From Nepenthes gracilis (Eukaryota; Streptophyta; Magnoliopsida; Caryophyllales; Nepenthaceae), in the NCBI GenBank assembly GCA_033239525.1, contig BSYO01000005.1:25464519-25528518 (forward strand): a DNA stretch of 64,000 nucleotides. Reading direction: 5' to 3'. This document shows positions 23,884 through 34,846 of the stretch, piece after piece. Positions within the stretch are counted from its first letter, which is position 1. The number at the start of each line of letters is the position of its first letter. The translations under genes were made by a program, and so were the position numbers. The notes under the pieces are model-generated. The model searched no databases. It was not told the origin of the DNA and worked only from the letters and a program-made list of their open reading frames with translations.

Positions 23884-24976
23884 ATTCTTTTCATTTGTTA
23901 CTGAAATTTTCATATTATTTCTTGCAATACTTGTTTAAATGAATGTTCATGTAATTCTTTATTGTCCTATTTGACTTTATTTTGCATTCAAGTCTATTTT
24001 ATTTGGAAATATTGAAATTTTAAAAGTTTGAACTAACTTTGTATAATTTATTTAAAAATCTTACATATTTGACTTAATATGTCTCTTTTATGTAAGTATT
24101 TAATGAGAAACTTATTTTAAAATTTGTAAATATTACTTATTTTCATTACTAAGAAATTTATATGTTTATTATTTATTATAAAATTTTTTATTTTGACTAA
24201 ACAAGAACTATTATTGTCATGTTCTTGATCCTCAAATTTGATTATATTAATTGTTGATCATTATTTAAGTTAATTAAAAATTTATCTCTTATTTCCTTAA
24301 AATTCATTATTCATTAACCGACCAAGATCTAATAAAACAACATTGAACGAAAACTCAAAAATAACAAATACTAATAAATGACGAAAATAAATTCATAAGT
24401 CGAATTACATGATCTGAAATATTACACTCAAAATTTATTCCAAATACTGATTATACATGATCTCAAAACAAATGGAAGGAGAGACGTCTAACTAAAATTA
24501 GAGTAATAAAATTGTGACTTAGATATACTGTTGGATGATAATGAAATCAAATTAAATCACCGATAAAACATCACCATAACAATACTATTAAATCATAACA
24601 AAATGAACACCTTAAATCTACTATTCTGAAATATAATACATCATTCAAAACTCTAAATCCTAATTCCAGTCCTTGAACATATTTGAAGGGAACAAATCGT
24701 TCCGAATCACAATAATGTTTTGACCTATCAATAAATTTACAGAATAAAAAAATATAAAATATATAATATACGTAAAATATATTCTAATTTAAATTAGAAC
24801 AGTAAATTATAAAAGCAATAATAATAAAGGCACAATTTTTGGTGATGAAGAAAAATCTCGATAACCACGGCTATCGAATAAAATCCTCCAAGTTTCAACA
24901 GTTAAGAAAGATATACACTACAAAAATTAACTTATAGATCGAGTAGTACATACACGCTACCTTAACCGACTTATTC
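23884..24976. other. 1.09-kb segment present only in block copy 2
   Basis: Copy 1 reads continuously across this position (aactc then tcatcttg at about 3246-3258). The extra DNA is AT-rich, non-coding and has ATTC at both ends, which is too short to be a convincing target duplication. It is either a decayed insertion or a sequence deleted from copy 1. No transposon domain or terminal repeat is recognised. Confidence 0.6.
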
Positions 24977-27900
24977 TCATCTTGTGATCTTCATCAAGGA
25001 ACTCATTGTATTTGTCCATGACAACGAAATCGGACACCTTCCGATTTTCAGGTCAATCTTTTCTCACAAACCATTTGAATTGCCATACACCACTGGAATC
25101 CCTTTTCTAAGCCACTAACATCGCCAATGAAGGTAAATAGATAGAAAGAGGTACAAGGGGTAAAGTAAAAATGGTAAAAAAAAAACCTTGACAAGAGAGT
25201 ACAAGTGTAGAGCTTTAATTTTTTCAAATGGAACAATGTTAAAGTATGAATGATTGAAATTTACTCTGAAAATGGCCATCAAATACTCAAGCAAAAAGTC
25301 TAGAAAAGTGAAATAAGACAGCAATATATAGGGAGGCTCAAAAACATAGGTAAAAAATATAACCGTTTGTGAAATACGTATCTTGGTGCTCAGGTCGGGC
25401 TCAAGTGCATGGCAGGGGCGCTTAGGGCTTCTTGAGATGCCTCTCAAGTGCTCGAGCGAGGATCGAGCAAGTTTCAAGCGCGGGTCTATAAGTTTTAGTG
25501 CTCTACCATGGGCAGGTGAGCATCAGATATATGCTTACTGGAAACAAGTCTCAAATGCGAATCAAGTAAGTAGCGGGCATCATGGTGCTAGAAACGAGGC
25601 TCAAGCTCACGCAGGCATGCAACAACTGAAGGTCATTGGGAAAGGACAACAACTGATATATGTTGATGTAGATCTTCAGACTAATACAAACCAAATACCG
25701 TCATGAAATATGTCAATACATGAATGGTCCTAACAAGATTAACTTCAGTCACTTATAAGTATGTCACAAGCTCTCTAGTTAAAAAGTTAGTGAAAATTAA
25801 AATAATCGTGAGCCAATTGTATAATAAAGTATATAATTTTCATAATTTAAACATATATGTATATCAAAACATGCCAGAATCAAATGTGATCAAATTAGAT
25901 GCAATGATATATAAACTTAATAATATATTATACATAATTTTGAGGTTATAATCAAATTATTTTTCTCTAAACTATGTATCATCTAATTATACTTAAAATA
26001 TGTGAAACTTATGGATCAAATATCAGAGATAGTTTCATCAACAAATGTGTAAATAATCGAAACTCAGGTTATATATGTTTTTATATAGTCAAAAATCATA
26101 CACTACAATTTAAAATTTACGAATATGTTACACACATATAACCGTATAAATGGGGCTAAGCGCTACTTTCACCCATGGTTGATTAGTTCGAATATAAATT
26201 TTTGTTATAATATATTAAAGCATGTTATAATATATCATTGTCAATTTTTAAAAATAGTTTGCATATAATCAACTGGAGAAATATATGTAAAAATAAATAA
26301 TGTTTTATATTTTCTATATTGGAGAAAATATTATTATATTTTAATTTATGTAGAGTTTTTTTTTTTAATTTTTAAAATAATTGACATGTAGCACATAATA
26401 ATTTTTGTAAGAATTTGAACATATAATTTTAAAACATGTAGAAATTATTATTTGCAGAAATTAAAAAATATTATTATAATTAGTGTAATTTTATCATTTT
26501 TGTCAATTATAAAGCATGCATAAGTAATTAATTATTAATTCAACGGATACAAAATATATACTTAACGATCTAAGACATGTAAAAATTTATATACAAAAAT
26601 TAAGAATATATAAGCTTATTTAAATATAATTTTAGAACATATATGAGTATTATTATAAAAAATTAATTTAAAAATATAATATCCATAAAATAAGGTCATA
26701 AATTTTGAAAAAATTATATAAATGAGAAAGAAAGTACATGCATTAAGGTATAAATATTTTATATGTAAATATCTATAGCAATAACAGACAGAGCGAATTA
26801 GAGCTACTTGTATTACACTTAAAATCACTAAAAATTTATTTAGATTTACTTGGATTCTTGTTTTCTAAACTTTTCTCTTCTTCTCGCACTTCCTCTCTTC
26901 CCTTTCTCTCACTTCTCTCCAAATTCAAACAAAAATGATTAAAAATTAATTAGATGGGTCTTATATAAAAAATTGGCACATACTTGGTTGTTAGACGTGC
27001 ATCAAATGTTGAGATAAAAATTATATAATGTAGGGACGTTCATCAAGCATGCATTCAGCACATATATTCTGTTACGAATATATACATGCATCTTTTAGGT
27101 GTAATTTGTACATTATTAATCTGTTTAAAATGCACACGAGTGCTCCAAATGTGTCATTTAGGCGTGCCCTTTCTACCTAAAACGTACATATGTGCGCGTA
27201 AGGAGCTACTTGGACGCCACTCAATCTGATGTGATTTTATCAGAATATTAATTTTGATCAAAATTTTTATTTGATTTTGATATTTTTTTTATTTTAATTT
27301 AATTAATTATGATTAAAATTATAATTTAAAATTCGTACATTACGGTTATGTAGAGTCGACGGAGTATATTTGGATATATCTAAATATATTAATTTAAGTA
27401 TAAGTCATTATCTAATATTTATAGATTTAAAAAGTAACGTTTGGCTCCATATGTAGGAAATAATACGTAGAGTACTCACCCGTGGGTATTGAATAGTGGA
27501 GTACGGCCCGAAATATAGGGAAACATTTGTAATTGTACTTTTGATATTTGACACTAGTCGGTGATGTTATGTCCTAATATTTGACATTTCTATATTTGAC
27601 CCGTGGATATATCGTATTTTTTAGCATTTCTATATTTGACTTTGTGTATTATTTTGAATTTGTCTTATAGTTTTTGGTGTAGGATTATGTCCTAATATTT
27701 AATTAAGTATATTAGGCATTATTTATTATACATGTTTGTGTAGGTAATGCTACATAACTATTGCACTACTTGCAGCTCGACTAGTTGCCCAGTGCAATGA
27801 ATCCGAGTTTCTTATTTAGAGCAGTGAAATGTTAATGAGCATATATGTTATATATTCGCTTTGATGGCATTGGTTCTTTTAGCTCCATATACAAGTATCA

Positions 27901-28197
27901 TTTCGTCTACGTATGTATTCAATGTCAGTGATCCAATAGTGGCTGAAAAATGAATTAAGATAACACTAAAACTAATTAAAATAGGCATACTATTTAAAGG
28001 TTTATTAGGCATAAAATATCGATTATGATATTTAACAACTTTAAATAGCAATGACAAAGATGAATTTTGAAGCAGCAACATAAATAAAATTTGAACAAGT
28101 GAATATTTATCTGGAATTTTAATGGGGCATGGCCCGACCGAATCGCATCTAATATCATGCTGGCCCGAGTCCCCAAAGAAGTGAAGCTGTTCTAGAC

Positions 28198-28629
28198 ATG
28201 ACTTCTAACAAGCGGCCACAATTTAGTGCCACATTGACCCGACCTGGCCCGATTATCACCCACAGCACCCAGCAACCAGATCCATGGTTAAGAAGCCATT
28301 GTTGCAGCGAGGACTGGGCCAACCTGGGTTGGTGGCGGGGGGGGGGGGTAGTGTGGTTGAGTTATTTCCTTTCCGAAGAACTTAGAAACGTGTTCGTCAA
28401 AATCCGTGATCAAGACCGGCGAAGGAGGCGTTCTCCCTGGCGTACGAGGCACTCACTCACTCAGTCTTTCTTTTCAACACGGAAAGAGGAATGGAAGTGG
28501 AAAGTTGCACCGGTCAACTTCCAGGAAATTGCTGGCTTCATCCTCAACAACTCCAGTAGATCACAATTTTTGATTTGGAGATTCTCATTGACCATCAGAA
28601 ATAAAATTGTTCCACAATCCAACATGTAA
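28198..28629 (+). CDS. Conserved ORF of unknown function in GC-rich island, copy 2
   Basis: ATG 28198 to TAA 28627 gives 143 residues. The first 120 match the copy at 6449 except for a few residues: one Lys for Glu, Gln for the early stop, one Gln for His, and four extra residues (WRGG) in a G-rich run. The final 24 residues are open here because the TGA of copy 1 is AGA. I recognise no domain, signal peptide or membrane helix. The LTR-like insertion starts five bases after the stop. The island is far more GC-rich than the surroundings. Whether it is translated cannot be told from this window. Confidence 0.4.
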   Translation: MTSNKRPQFSATLTRPGPIITHSTQQPDPWLRSHCCSEDWANLGWWRGGGVVWLSYFLSEELRNVFVKIRDQDRRRRRSPWRTRHSLTQSFFSTRKEEWKWKVAPVNFQEIAGFILNNSSRSQFLIWRFSLTIRNKIVPQSNM

Positions 28630-28633
28630 TAAT

Positions 28634-29590
28634 TGTTGGGAATCACTCTCATGAAGAAGTTCCGATCAACATCGTTGACCGGATGGACGGTTAACAGCCG
28701 GTCAATATAGTTGATCGGCTGAAGGTCTAAGTTGACCGGTTTAGTTGAGGGTTCTCAGAACAACAATGAGGATGGTCAACAAAGCGTTGACCGGTCTGAA
28801 CGGGAGGACGGTCAACAAGGTTGACCGGCTTGTTAAGGAAATACAGAACATTTGCTATGTCTGAAAAGGGATAGGTTGACTTGCCTGTCTAGGTAACCTT
28901 GGAACTTCAAGACAGCAGATCTGTCTACCGCCTGCTGCAGACATGCGCCGCCTGCTACTGCTGTACTGATGCATGCTTCTTGGGAACTGTGCACCAACCA
29001 TGGAGCAAGACGTGATAATTCAGTTGCTGCTAGTCTTATGTATATTCTTATATATATATGTATGTATGTAAGCAGACCGGTGTGGAAAAGCAGAGCAGAA
29101 GCAGTGAGAGTGGTGGACCTGCTTAATATGTCAAACAGGTCCGCCCAGACCCGCGACAGTCTCGTGAGGGATCCGCAAGACGGTCAGGCGTCGCCTCCAC
29201 CACCTCCTTAGCCTTTTGCTATTTTTTGGTATTCCCTTTGTATTATGTACATTGTAATATGTTTGAAAGCAATAAAATGAGAATTTTTTCACTTTGTGTC
29301 CATTTCTTTTTACTGCTTTGTGCTTGCATTTCTACTGTACTGGACGGCCAAGTTAGTTGACTGGCGGCCATTGCATTGCTGCCAAAGGACTGAAATCCTT
29401 AGGCTTTTTATAGGCGGCTGTGTTAACCGGCCTAGTAGCGGCGGCTTGTGAGTGAAGTCTGGTGGCGCTGCCCAAGTGCTGACCTGGGCGGCCAGTGTTG
29501 GAGAATAATTTTTCTCCCTTCATCAATCGTTGACTGATCACGCTATCTCCTCGCGGAAGAGGTCGTTGCATGTGCTGCGCTAGCACCCTA
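28634..29590 (+). mobile_element. LTR-like insertion rich in W-boxes
   Basis: It begins TGTTGGGAATCACTCTCATG at the point where homology to block 1 stops; this start resembles the copia LTR at 13232. Going right it shows a W-box-dense part, a TATA-like run (29047-29061), and a polyadenylation-like end (GCAATAAAATGAG near 29268), the order U3-R-U5 on the plus strand. The right end is not defined. It runs into the gypsy minisatellite and integrase fragment, so two elements or one rearranged element may be joined here. Confidence 0.5.
28675..28880. promoter_or_regulatory. W-box (TTGAC) array in LTR
   Basis: Eight TTGAC/GTCAA cores fall in about 205 bases: 28675, 28701, 28732, 28775, 28787, 28811, 28821 and 28876. 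Two pairs are perfect inverted repeats: GGTCAAC-AAAGC-GTTGACC (28774-28792) and GGTCAAC-AAG-GTTGACC (28810-28826). W-boxes are the known binding sites of WRKY factors. Activity of this array is an inference. Confidence 0.6.
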
Positions 29591-29600
29591 AAATTTTGAC

Positions 29601-29840
29601 TGCTAACGGGCCACTTGGATGATCAAGGTTTAAATCTGACCACATATGAACTGCCTGGATGACCAGGATTTAAAACGACCGCTAACGGGCCGTTCGGATA
29701 ACCGAGGTTCATACTAAACAGCTCATGGGCCACCTGGATGACCAGGGTTTAAATACAACCGCTAATGAACCGCTCGGATGACCGAGGTTTATATTCGACG
29801 ACTTATGGGCCGCCTGGATGACCAGGGTTTATTAACGAGA
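29601..29840 (-). repeat. 40-bp hairpin minisatellite in gypsy 3' UTR, six units
   Basis: Six units of exactly 40 bp lie at 29601, 29641, 29681, 29721, 29761 and 29801. Each carries a short hairpin. Even units have CCTGG-ATGA-CCAGG. Odd units have CTTGG-ATGA-TCAAG, TTCGG-ATAA-CCGAG and CTCGG-ATGA-CCGAG. Stem changes are matched on both sides. It lies just 3' of the integrase relic on the minus strand. A related four-unit array lies at the same place in the second gypsy element (58565). Confidence 0.85.
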
Positions 29841-30897
29841 GGATGAGGACCCTCCTAACTTAGGGGCAATCTAGATCGTAAACCTACTGAGTAAATACAT
29901 ATATATATGCACACAGAAGGGAAAGACCAGTATGCTAAGAAAATACTCATTTTGACGAATTAAAATAAGTAGGCGAATGCGTGCACACAATAATACAAAC
30001 ACGTACCTATGCCCTTTATTGGAAGTAGCATTTGAGGTGGATCGCGTTCCACGTTCGTGGAACCAACTTTTCATCTTTGTTGCGGAGCTTGTATACTCCA
30101 TTTTGTATGACGGCAAAAACTAGGAAAGGCCTTTTCCAATTAGGGGAGAGCTTATTGCGGTCGGCCAGCTTGCCTGTGGCCTCGATGCCTCGCAGGACCA
30201 GGTCTCAAATATCGAATTGTCGTGCCTTTACCTTTTTATTGTAGTATCGGGCAATTCGATATTGGTAGGCCGCTGTCCGTATTTTGGTGGCGTCGCGGGC
30301 TTCCTGCAACAAGTCTAGATGTTCTCTGATTTTTTAAAAGTTTTTCTGTTGGTCAAATGATTCCACCCTAAGACTTGAAAGTCCGATTTCAACCGGGATT
30401 ACCGCTTCAGTCTCATAACAGAAACTGAAGGGCGTCTCACGCGTTGGTTCTTTTAGGGTTGTTTGGTAAGACCAGAGAACTGAGGGGAGCTCGTCTACCT
30501 AAGACCCCCCGCATTCTCCAGCTTGGTCTTTAATTGTGGAGTAGCATTCGATTCGTAACCTCCACCTGTCAATTTGGTTGAGGGTATGCCACCGAAGTGT
30601 AAACCAGCTTGATGTCAATGTTGGCGCAATACTTGGTAAAGCGTTTCCCTGAGAATTGGGTCCCGTTGTCGGTTACGACGACCTCAAGGACCCCACATCT
30701 GTAAATAATGTTTTGGCAAAGGAATTCAAGAGCGTTATGCTCCGTAATCTTCGCCAGTGGGATGGCCTTGACCCACTTAGTAAAGTAGTCGATGCCCACG
30801 ATGATGAACTTCATTTACCTCATGGCAATGAAAAATGGGTCGAGAATATCGAGCCCCCATTACGCGAAGGGCCAAGGGGCCTGAACTGTCTTCTGGT
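29841..30897 (-). pseudogene. Integrase fragment of a Tat-type gypsy retrotransposon
   Basis: The minus strand reads PWPFA, WGLDIL, then MKFIIVGIDYFTKWVKAIPL (first catalytic Asp) and VVVTDNGTQFSGKRFTKYC (second catalytic Asp) at 30814-30569. Shorter remains continue to about 30030 with matches to the second element's integrase C-terminus (59444-59181). Stops interrupt it. The fragment is cut at 30897, where host CRK-upstream DNA resumes. No RT or RNase H is present in this copy. Confidence 0.85.
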
Positions 30898-31064
30898 CAA
30901 AATTTATTAAATTAATATTATATATTTAAAAATAAATAATTAAATTAAAAAAATAAAAAAGCTTCGACTCCATAAAAAAATGTAAGCCTTAAATAATGCG
31001 GTTGCATCTCGGTCACTTCAATTTATTAAAACAAGTCAAATATTACCCCATTTTGCTACTACAA

Positions 31065-31119
<55 letters not shown>

Positions 31120-33697
31120 GAGCAGTATCCTTCAACATTTTGTTATTTATTTTCTATTCCAGTTCTCTAAAATTTTCTATTATAACATTTTTTTCTATTT
31201 TAGATACAAGAAGAATTCGACCTTATAATATGTTATTAAATCATTATTTACTCTAATTAGTCTAGCCATCTTCCTATTATAATGTAACAAACTTATCTTT
31301 GCATGTCAAATAGAATGGTGATAAGTCCATCAAAAGGGGAAAAAAAAACAAGAAAAAAAATAACATGAGAAGGAATTTTAAGCCTATCAATTGAGGCAAA
31401 TGATAATACTTTAATAACTTTTAACTCATTAATGTTTTTTATCATGACCTATCTATAATGGGAATGGTCATAAAATTGGCATACTTTTAACTAAACAAAC
31501 AAACCCCATGTTATCTAAGGTTCCTAATAATTTAATTTTTATTATCTTAGACCTATTTTTTTAACCCAGCCTACATAAATATATTAAATATTATGTCATA
31601 TAATTCAAATATATAATGAATTGGTAAGTACTTACTGAAATCTTTATGCATCGTTCTTTTGGTAAACGTGTATGTATTTGATATTTTAAACCCACAAAAT
31701 ATCAAAGTAAGTGTATTGAAGAACAATAACAATTCTTAGACCAACATGAAAAAATTTAAATTTTGACAAGCCAATATCGTCCCAATTATTTGTATTTTTG
31801 TTGGGCAGAATAATATTCTTTTTTTTTAATTTTCAAACTTTTGTTTTCAAATTGTGTTCGTAAATTTTATTTTTCTCATATTATTGCCATTTTATTCTGA
31901 TATCACTTTTACTATATACAATAATAATAATAGTAATAGTAATAATAATAAATTGGCATAATAACTTTTTTAAAAATATGATAATTGTACAATTTATTAT
32001 ACACAACAAGGGCAAAAGCTTTTGACAATGATGTTAAACACAAAGGACAAGCGTATTGTTGGGTTTGATTGTGAATGTTAGGACTTTTATAACATATAAT
32101 TAATGTTAAAGGTCATAGCATATACCAAGTCTATATCAATTTTCCCTTGTCTTTCTTCCCGTCAAACACGGTTCGAACAAGTCTATAATTATTCTTATTT
32201 TTATATAATTTTATTGTAAAATTTACTTTCATATGAATTACATAACAATATAAGATATTTTAAAAGTATAGCATTAGATTAAAATATTATGTAAGTATTT
32301 TGAATAAAATATATTTATATAAAAAGATTGTAAATGTCATAAAAATATGATATATTCAGATTATTTGTTTAAGCTTGCTATTTGCTTGAAATAAATAAAT
32401 GTAGATATCTATAAAACAAGTTTATTATTTAGACGAGGCCGGGTTGAATTGATTATTTTTATCCATGAATGGGTATGACTGAAAAAATTAACTTGGCCAA
32501 AATTTTAAATAATATTTGTCATTAATATTCATACTTTGATAAATTTTATATTTTTTTAGATTGGTTAAATTAGAACAGACAAGCGGTTGAACCCAAGAAT
32601 TAATAAATGTGGAAGGGACTCACACCGGCAGCAGTAAGATTAATGTAGAGGTTCCAAGTATATGCAAAGGGAATTGTTTGATAGTACATTTGGTTATCTT
32701 TTAAATGTTCTCAAATAATATAAAATAAATTTATTTATTTTAATTTTATGTGGACTCATTTTTGCAGATTTATGAATAAAATTCTACATTATCAACAATT
32801 TATCATAAGTAAATCAAAATATATCCTTCTAACACCAATTTTATACAAATAACCTATTTATATCTCACACTTTGAAAATACGCTGATTGTAAAACCTGTT
32901 ATAAATTAGCTATTATCGAAATAACCTGTTTTAATATTTTGGAATTTGTAAAGAAACCAAATGTCTTGTATTGCCAACTGTCGAAGCGTTCATATGTTCG
33001 TGGTGTTCTTTACATTTGATTATTGTTATTGTTGTTATTATTATTATTGTAGGTTATTTACTATTAAATTATTATTATTATTTGTTGTTATTGTTGAAAG
33101 CGTTCAATGTAAAAATAATTATTAAATAATTAATAATTACATTTTTATTTTTTTAAATATATTCAATCATTTTACCTTTTCTTTTTTTAAAAATATGGCA
33201 CAAAATAGCAATTTTAAAAAATCAAATAATTATACATGACGTGTTATAGTCCTCTCGCTAATTGAGCTTCGTTGTCTTCCCAGATCGAGTGACAAGAAAT
33301 AAATGACAAAAATTATAATACGTTATTAAAATATGAAATAAATTATATTTTTTATCTTTTATTACTTATTCATGATCTTTAAAATTATAAAAAAAAATTT
33401 AATTAGAGAAAGAACCTCAAAAGATCCCCTAATATATGAAATATTTAATATACTTGAAAAAGGTAGCATTAAAGCAAAAGTAGTATCTTAGTATTTTATA
33501 CATTTAAATTATATAATAAAATTAGGTAAAAGTTTTTAAAAAAAATGATTATGTTAAAAAATAACAATAAGTATATAATTGAAGTATCTGATATTTGTTT
33601 TAGAAATAAAGAAAAAAAAAATAAAGAAGATTGATAAATAAAAAATAAAAAAAAACTGAAAGAATATAAAATAAAAAATAATTAAAATAGTTTACTG
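30898..33697 (+). repeat. Upstream region of CRK copy B, duplicated in copy C
   Basis: It is non-coding and AT-rich, and nearly identical by eye to 47250-51700 once the solo LTR, MITE and a small triplication in copy C are removed. It includes the segment shared with blocks 1 and 2 (32550-33010). High identity of this non-coding DNA indicates that copies B and C separated recently. Confidence 0.85.
31067..31118. repeat. (AAT)n microsatellite
   Basis: About 17 AAT/TAA units without interruption. The counterpart in copy C is at 48725-48765 and is shorter. Confidence 0.95.
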
Positions 33698-33717
33698 AAA
33701 GTCATGCTACGAAACGT

Positions 33718-33751
33718 GGGCGGCTGCAACGCCCATCCCGCGTTGCCGCCC
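33718..33751. promoter_or_regulatory. GC-rich inverted repeat in CRK copy B promoter
   Basis: GGGCGGC-(TGC)-AACGC, a short loop, then GCGTT-GCCGCCC: a 12-bp stem with a three-base bulge, about 80 bases before the TATA run in otherwise AT-rich DNA. The same element is intact at 51731-51764 in copy C. Its role is unknown; it may be a regulatory palindrome or a transposon footprint. Confidence 0.55.
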
Positions 33752-33797
33752 AGTACGATTTTTATACAGTTGTCGGATAGAGAAATTTGACAGCGAC

Positions 33798-33812
33798 TTA
33801 TATATATATATT
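33798..33812 (+). promoter_or_regulatory. Probable TATA box of CRK copy B
   Basis: A TATATATATA run lies about 65-75 bases before the first ATG (33875) and 215-230 before the likely signal-peptide ATG (34027). Copy C has the same run, slightly longer, at 51811-51829. Confidence 0.5.
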
Positions 33813-33874
33813 AAAAAAATAATTTAATAATATATTTTTTTTTTGTTTTGATATTTTTTTCTACAAATACAGCC

Positions 33875-34039
33875 ATGGAATTAAACGCAAACCATCTTCT
33901 CTTCCTACCCTTCCCTGTTCCTTTCTCTTCGTACCGACCTCGTCCATGGCTACCGAATTCATTCCCTTTTCACGAAGGGGAAATAGTGATTGGAGACTGC
34001 TTAATCCGTCAAACACCGGTACTACGATGCCCCCCGTGA
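33875..34039 (+). CDS. Upstream ORF overlapping the CRK copy B start
   Basis: The first ATG after the TATA box (gccATGG, a strong context) opens a 54-codon frame that stops at 34039, 13 bases inside the likely CRK frame. Copy C has the same uORF at 51893-52018, identical over its first 41 codons and then stopped by TAA. It is not a known protein. It could lower translation of the receptor ORF, or the true start may be different. Confidence 0.4.
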   Translation: MELNANHLLFLPFPVPFSSYRPRPWLPNSFPFHEGEIVIGDCLIRQTPVLRCPP

Positions 34040-34846
34040 TCATATTCAATCCCTTCATCCTTCTTTCTCTGTTTCTTCTCATCAGTTCCACCGTCGCTAC
34101 AACCATATCTGCACCAGATTATACGAACACATACTGTCCAGACAACACCACTTTCGCACCTAACAGCAGTTACCAGACAAATCTAAACTCCGTACTGACT
34201 TCCCTCTCTTCAAACTCCACCACACAAAGCGGATTCCACTACACATACGCCGGGGACGGAGGAGCCAGCACAGTCTACGGCATCTTCCTATGCCGAGGGG
34301 ACGACACCGAAGATGTTTGCAGAACCTGCGTGGCCACGGCGGTGGAGGCCATACAACAGAATTGCACGAACAGGAAGCAGGCTGTAATCTGGTACGACGT
34401 GTGTATGATTCGGTATTCGAACGCATCTTTCTTCGGTGAATTGGATTCAGATTATGTCTTCTTTGTATGGAGTCTACACAACATCACAAATAATGTTACT
34501 GGGTTTACAACTGTGCTGAGCGATACCATGAACATGATAGCGGAAACGGCGGCAAAGGGCCAACCGGGCAAGAAATTTGCGACTGCAGATGCTTATTTTA
34601 ACAGTTCACAAAAGTTGTACACGCTGGCACAGTGCACGCCGGACCTGTCCTCCGGCGACTGCCATACCTGTCTGACGGATTGTATTCAGAAGCTTCCAGA
34701 CTGCTGCAGCGGAAGGCAAGGTGGTAGGGTGCTGTATCCTAGCTGTAACATTAGATACGAGATCGGTCTCTTCTACGAGAACGCCGGCCCCACCGCCCCA
34801 GTCGCAGGCCCAGCCCCAGTCCTCGCCCTCGTTCCCGCCCCTGCCC
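34027..34846 (+). CDS. CRK copy B, first exon: signal peptide and two DUF26 domains
   Basis: From ATG 34027 the exon encodes 273 residues and ends in phase 1 at a GTAAGT donor (34847). An in-frame ATG at 33946 would add 27 polar residues before the signal peptide, so 34027 is preferred. Residues 1-26 form a signal peptide. DUF26-1 (about 32-133) has Cys 89, 98 and 101; DUF26-2 (about 145-250) has Cys 203, 212 and 215, both the C-X8-C-X2-C pattern. A Pro/Ala-rich linker follows. Such ectodomains act in the apoplast and resemble the mannose-binding ginkgo protein Gnk2. Downstream lie a fossil ectodomain and a dead kinase, so a full receptor is unlikely. If the intron is retained the frame stops at 34948, giving a secreted DUF26 protein of 307 residues. 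Confidence 0.85.

Larger units (their letters stand above)
20655..28633. repeat. Segmental duplication, copy 2
   Basis: It aligns with 1-6880 in the same order: relic LTR, gag relic, MITE, CRK-upstream-like segment and ORF island. It differs by an extra 1093 bases at 23884-24976 and by substitutions. It ends where LTR-like DNA begins at 28634. Outside the listed features it is AT-rich and non-coding; the open frames at 25383-25706 and 26616-26828 are not preserved as protein between copies. Confidence 0.9.

Noticed and set aside
24916..24935. CACTACAAAAATTA as the terminus of a CACTA transposon
   Set aside because: No matching inverted end or 3-bp target duplication was found around the 1.09-kb segment.
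29601..29840. Regular direct repeats resembling a CRISPR array
   Set aside because: Units are contiguous with no unique spacers, in a plant genome and inside a retrotransposon UTR.
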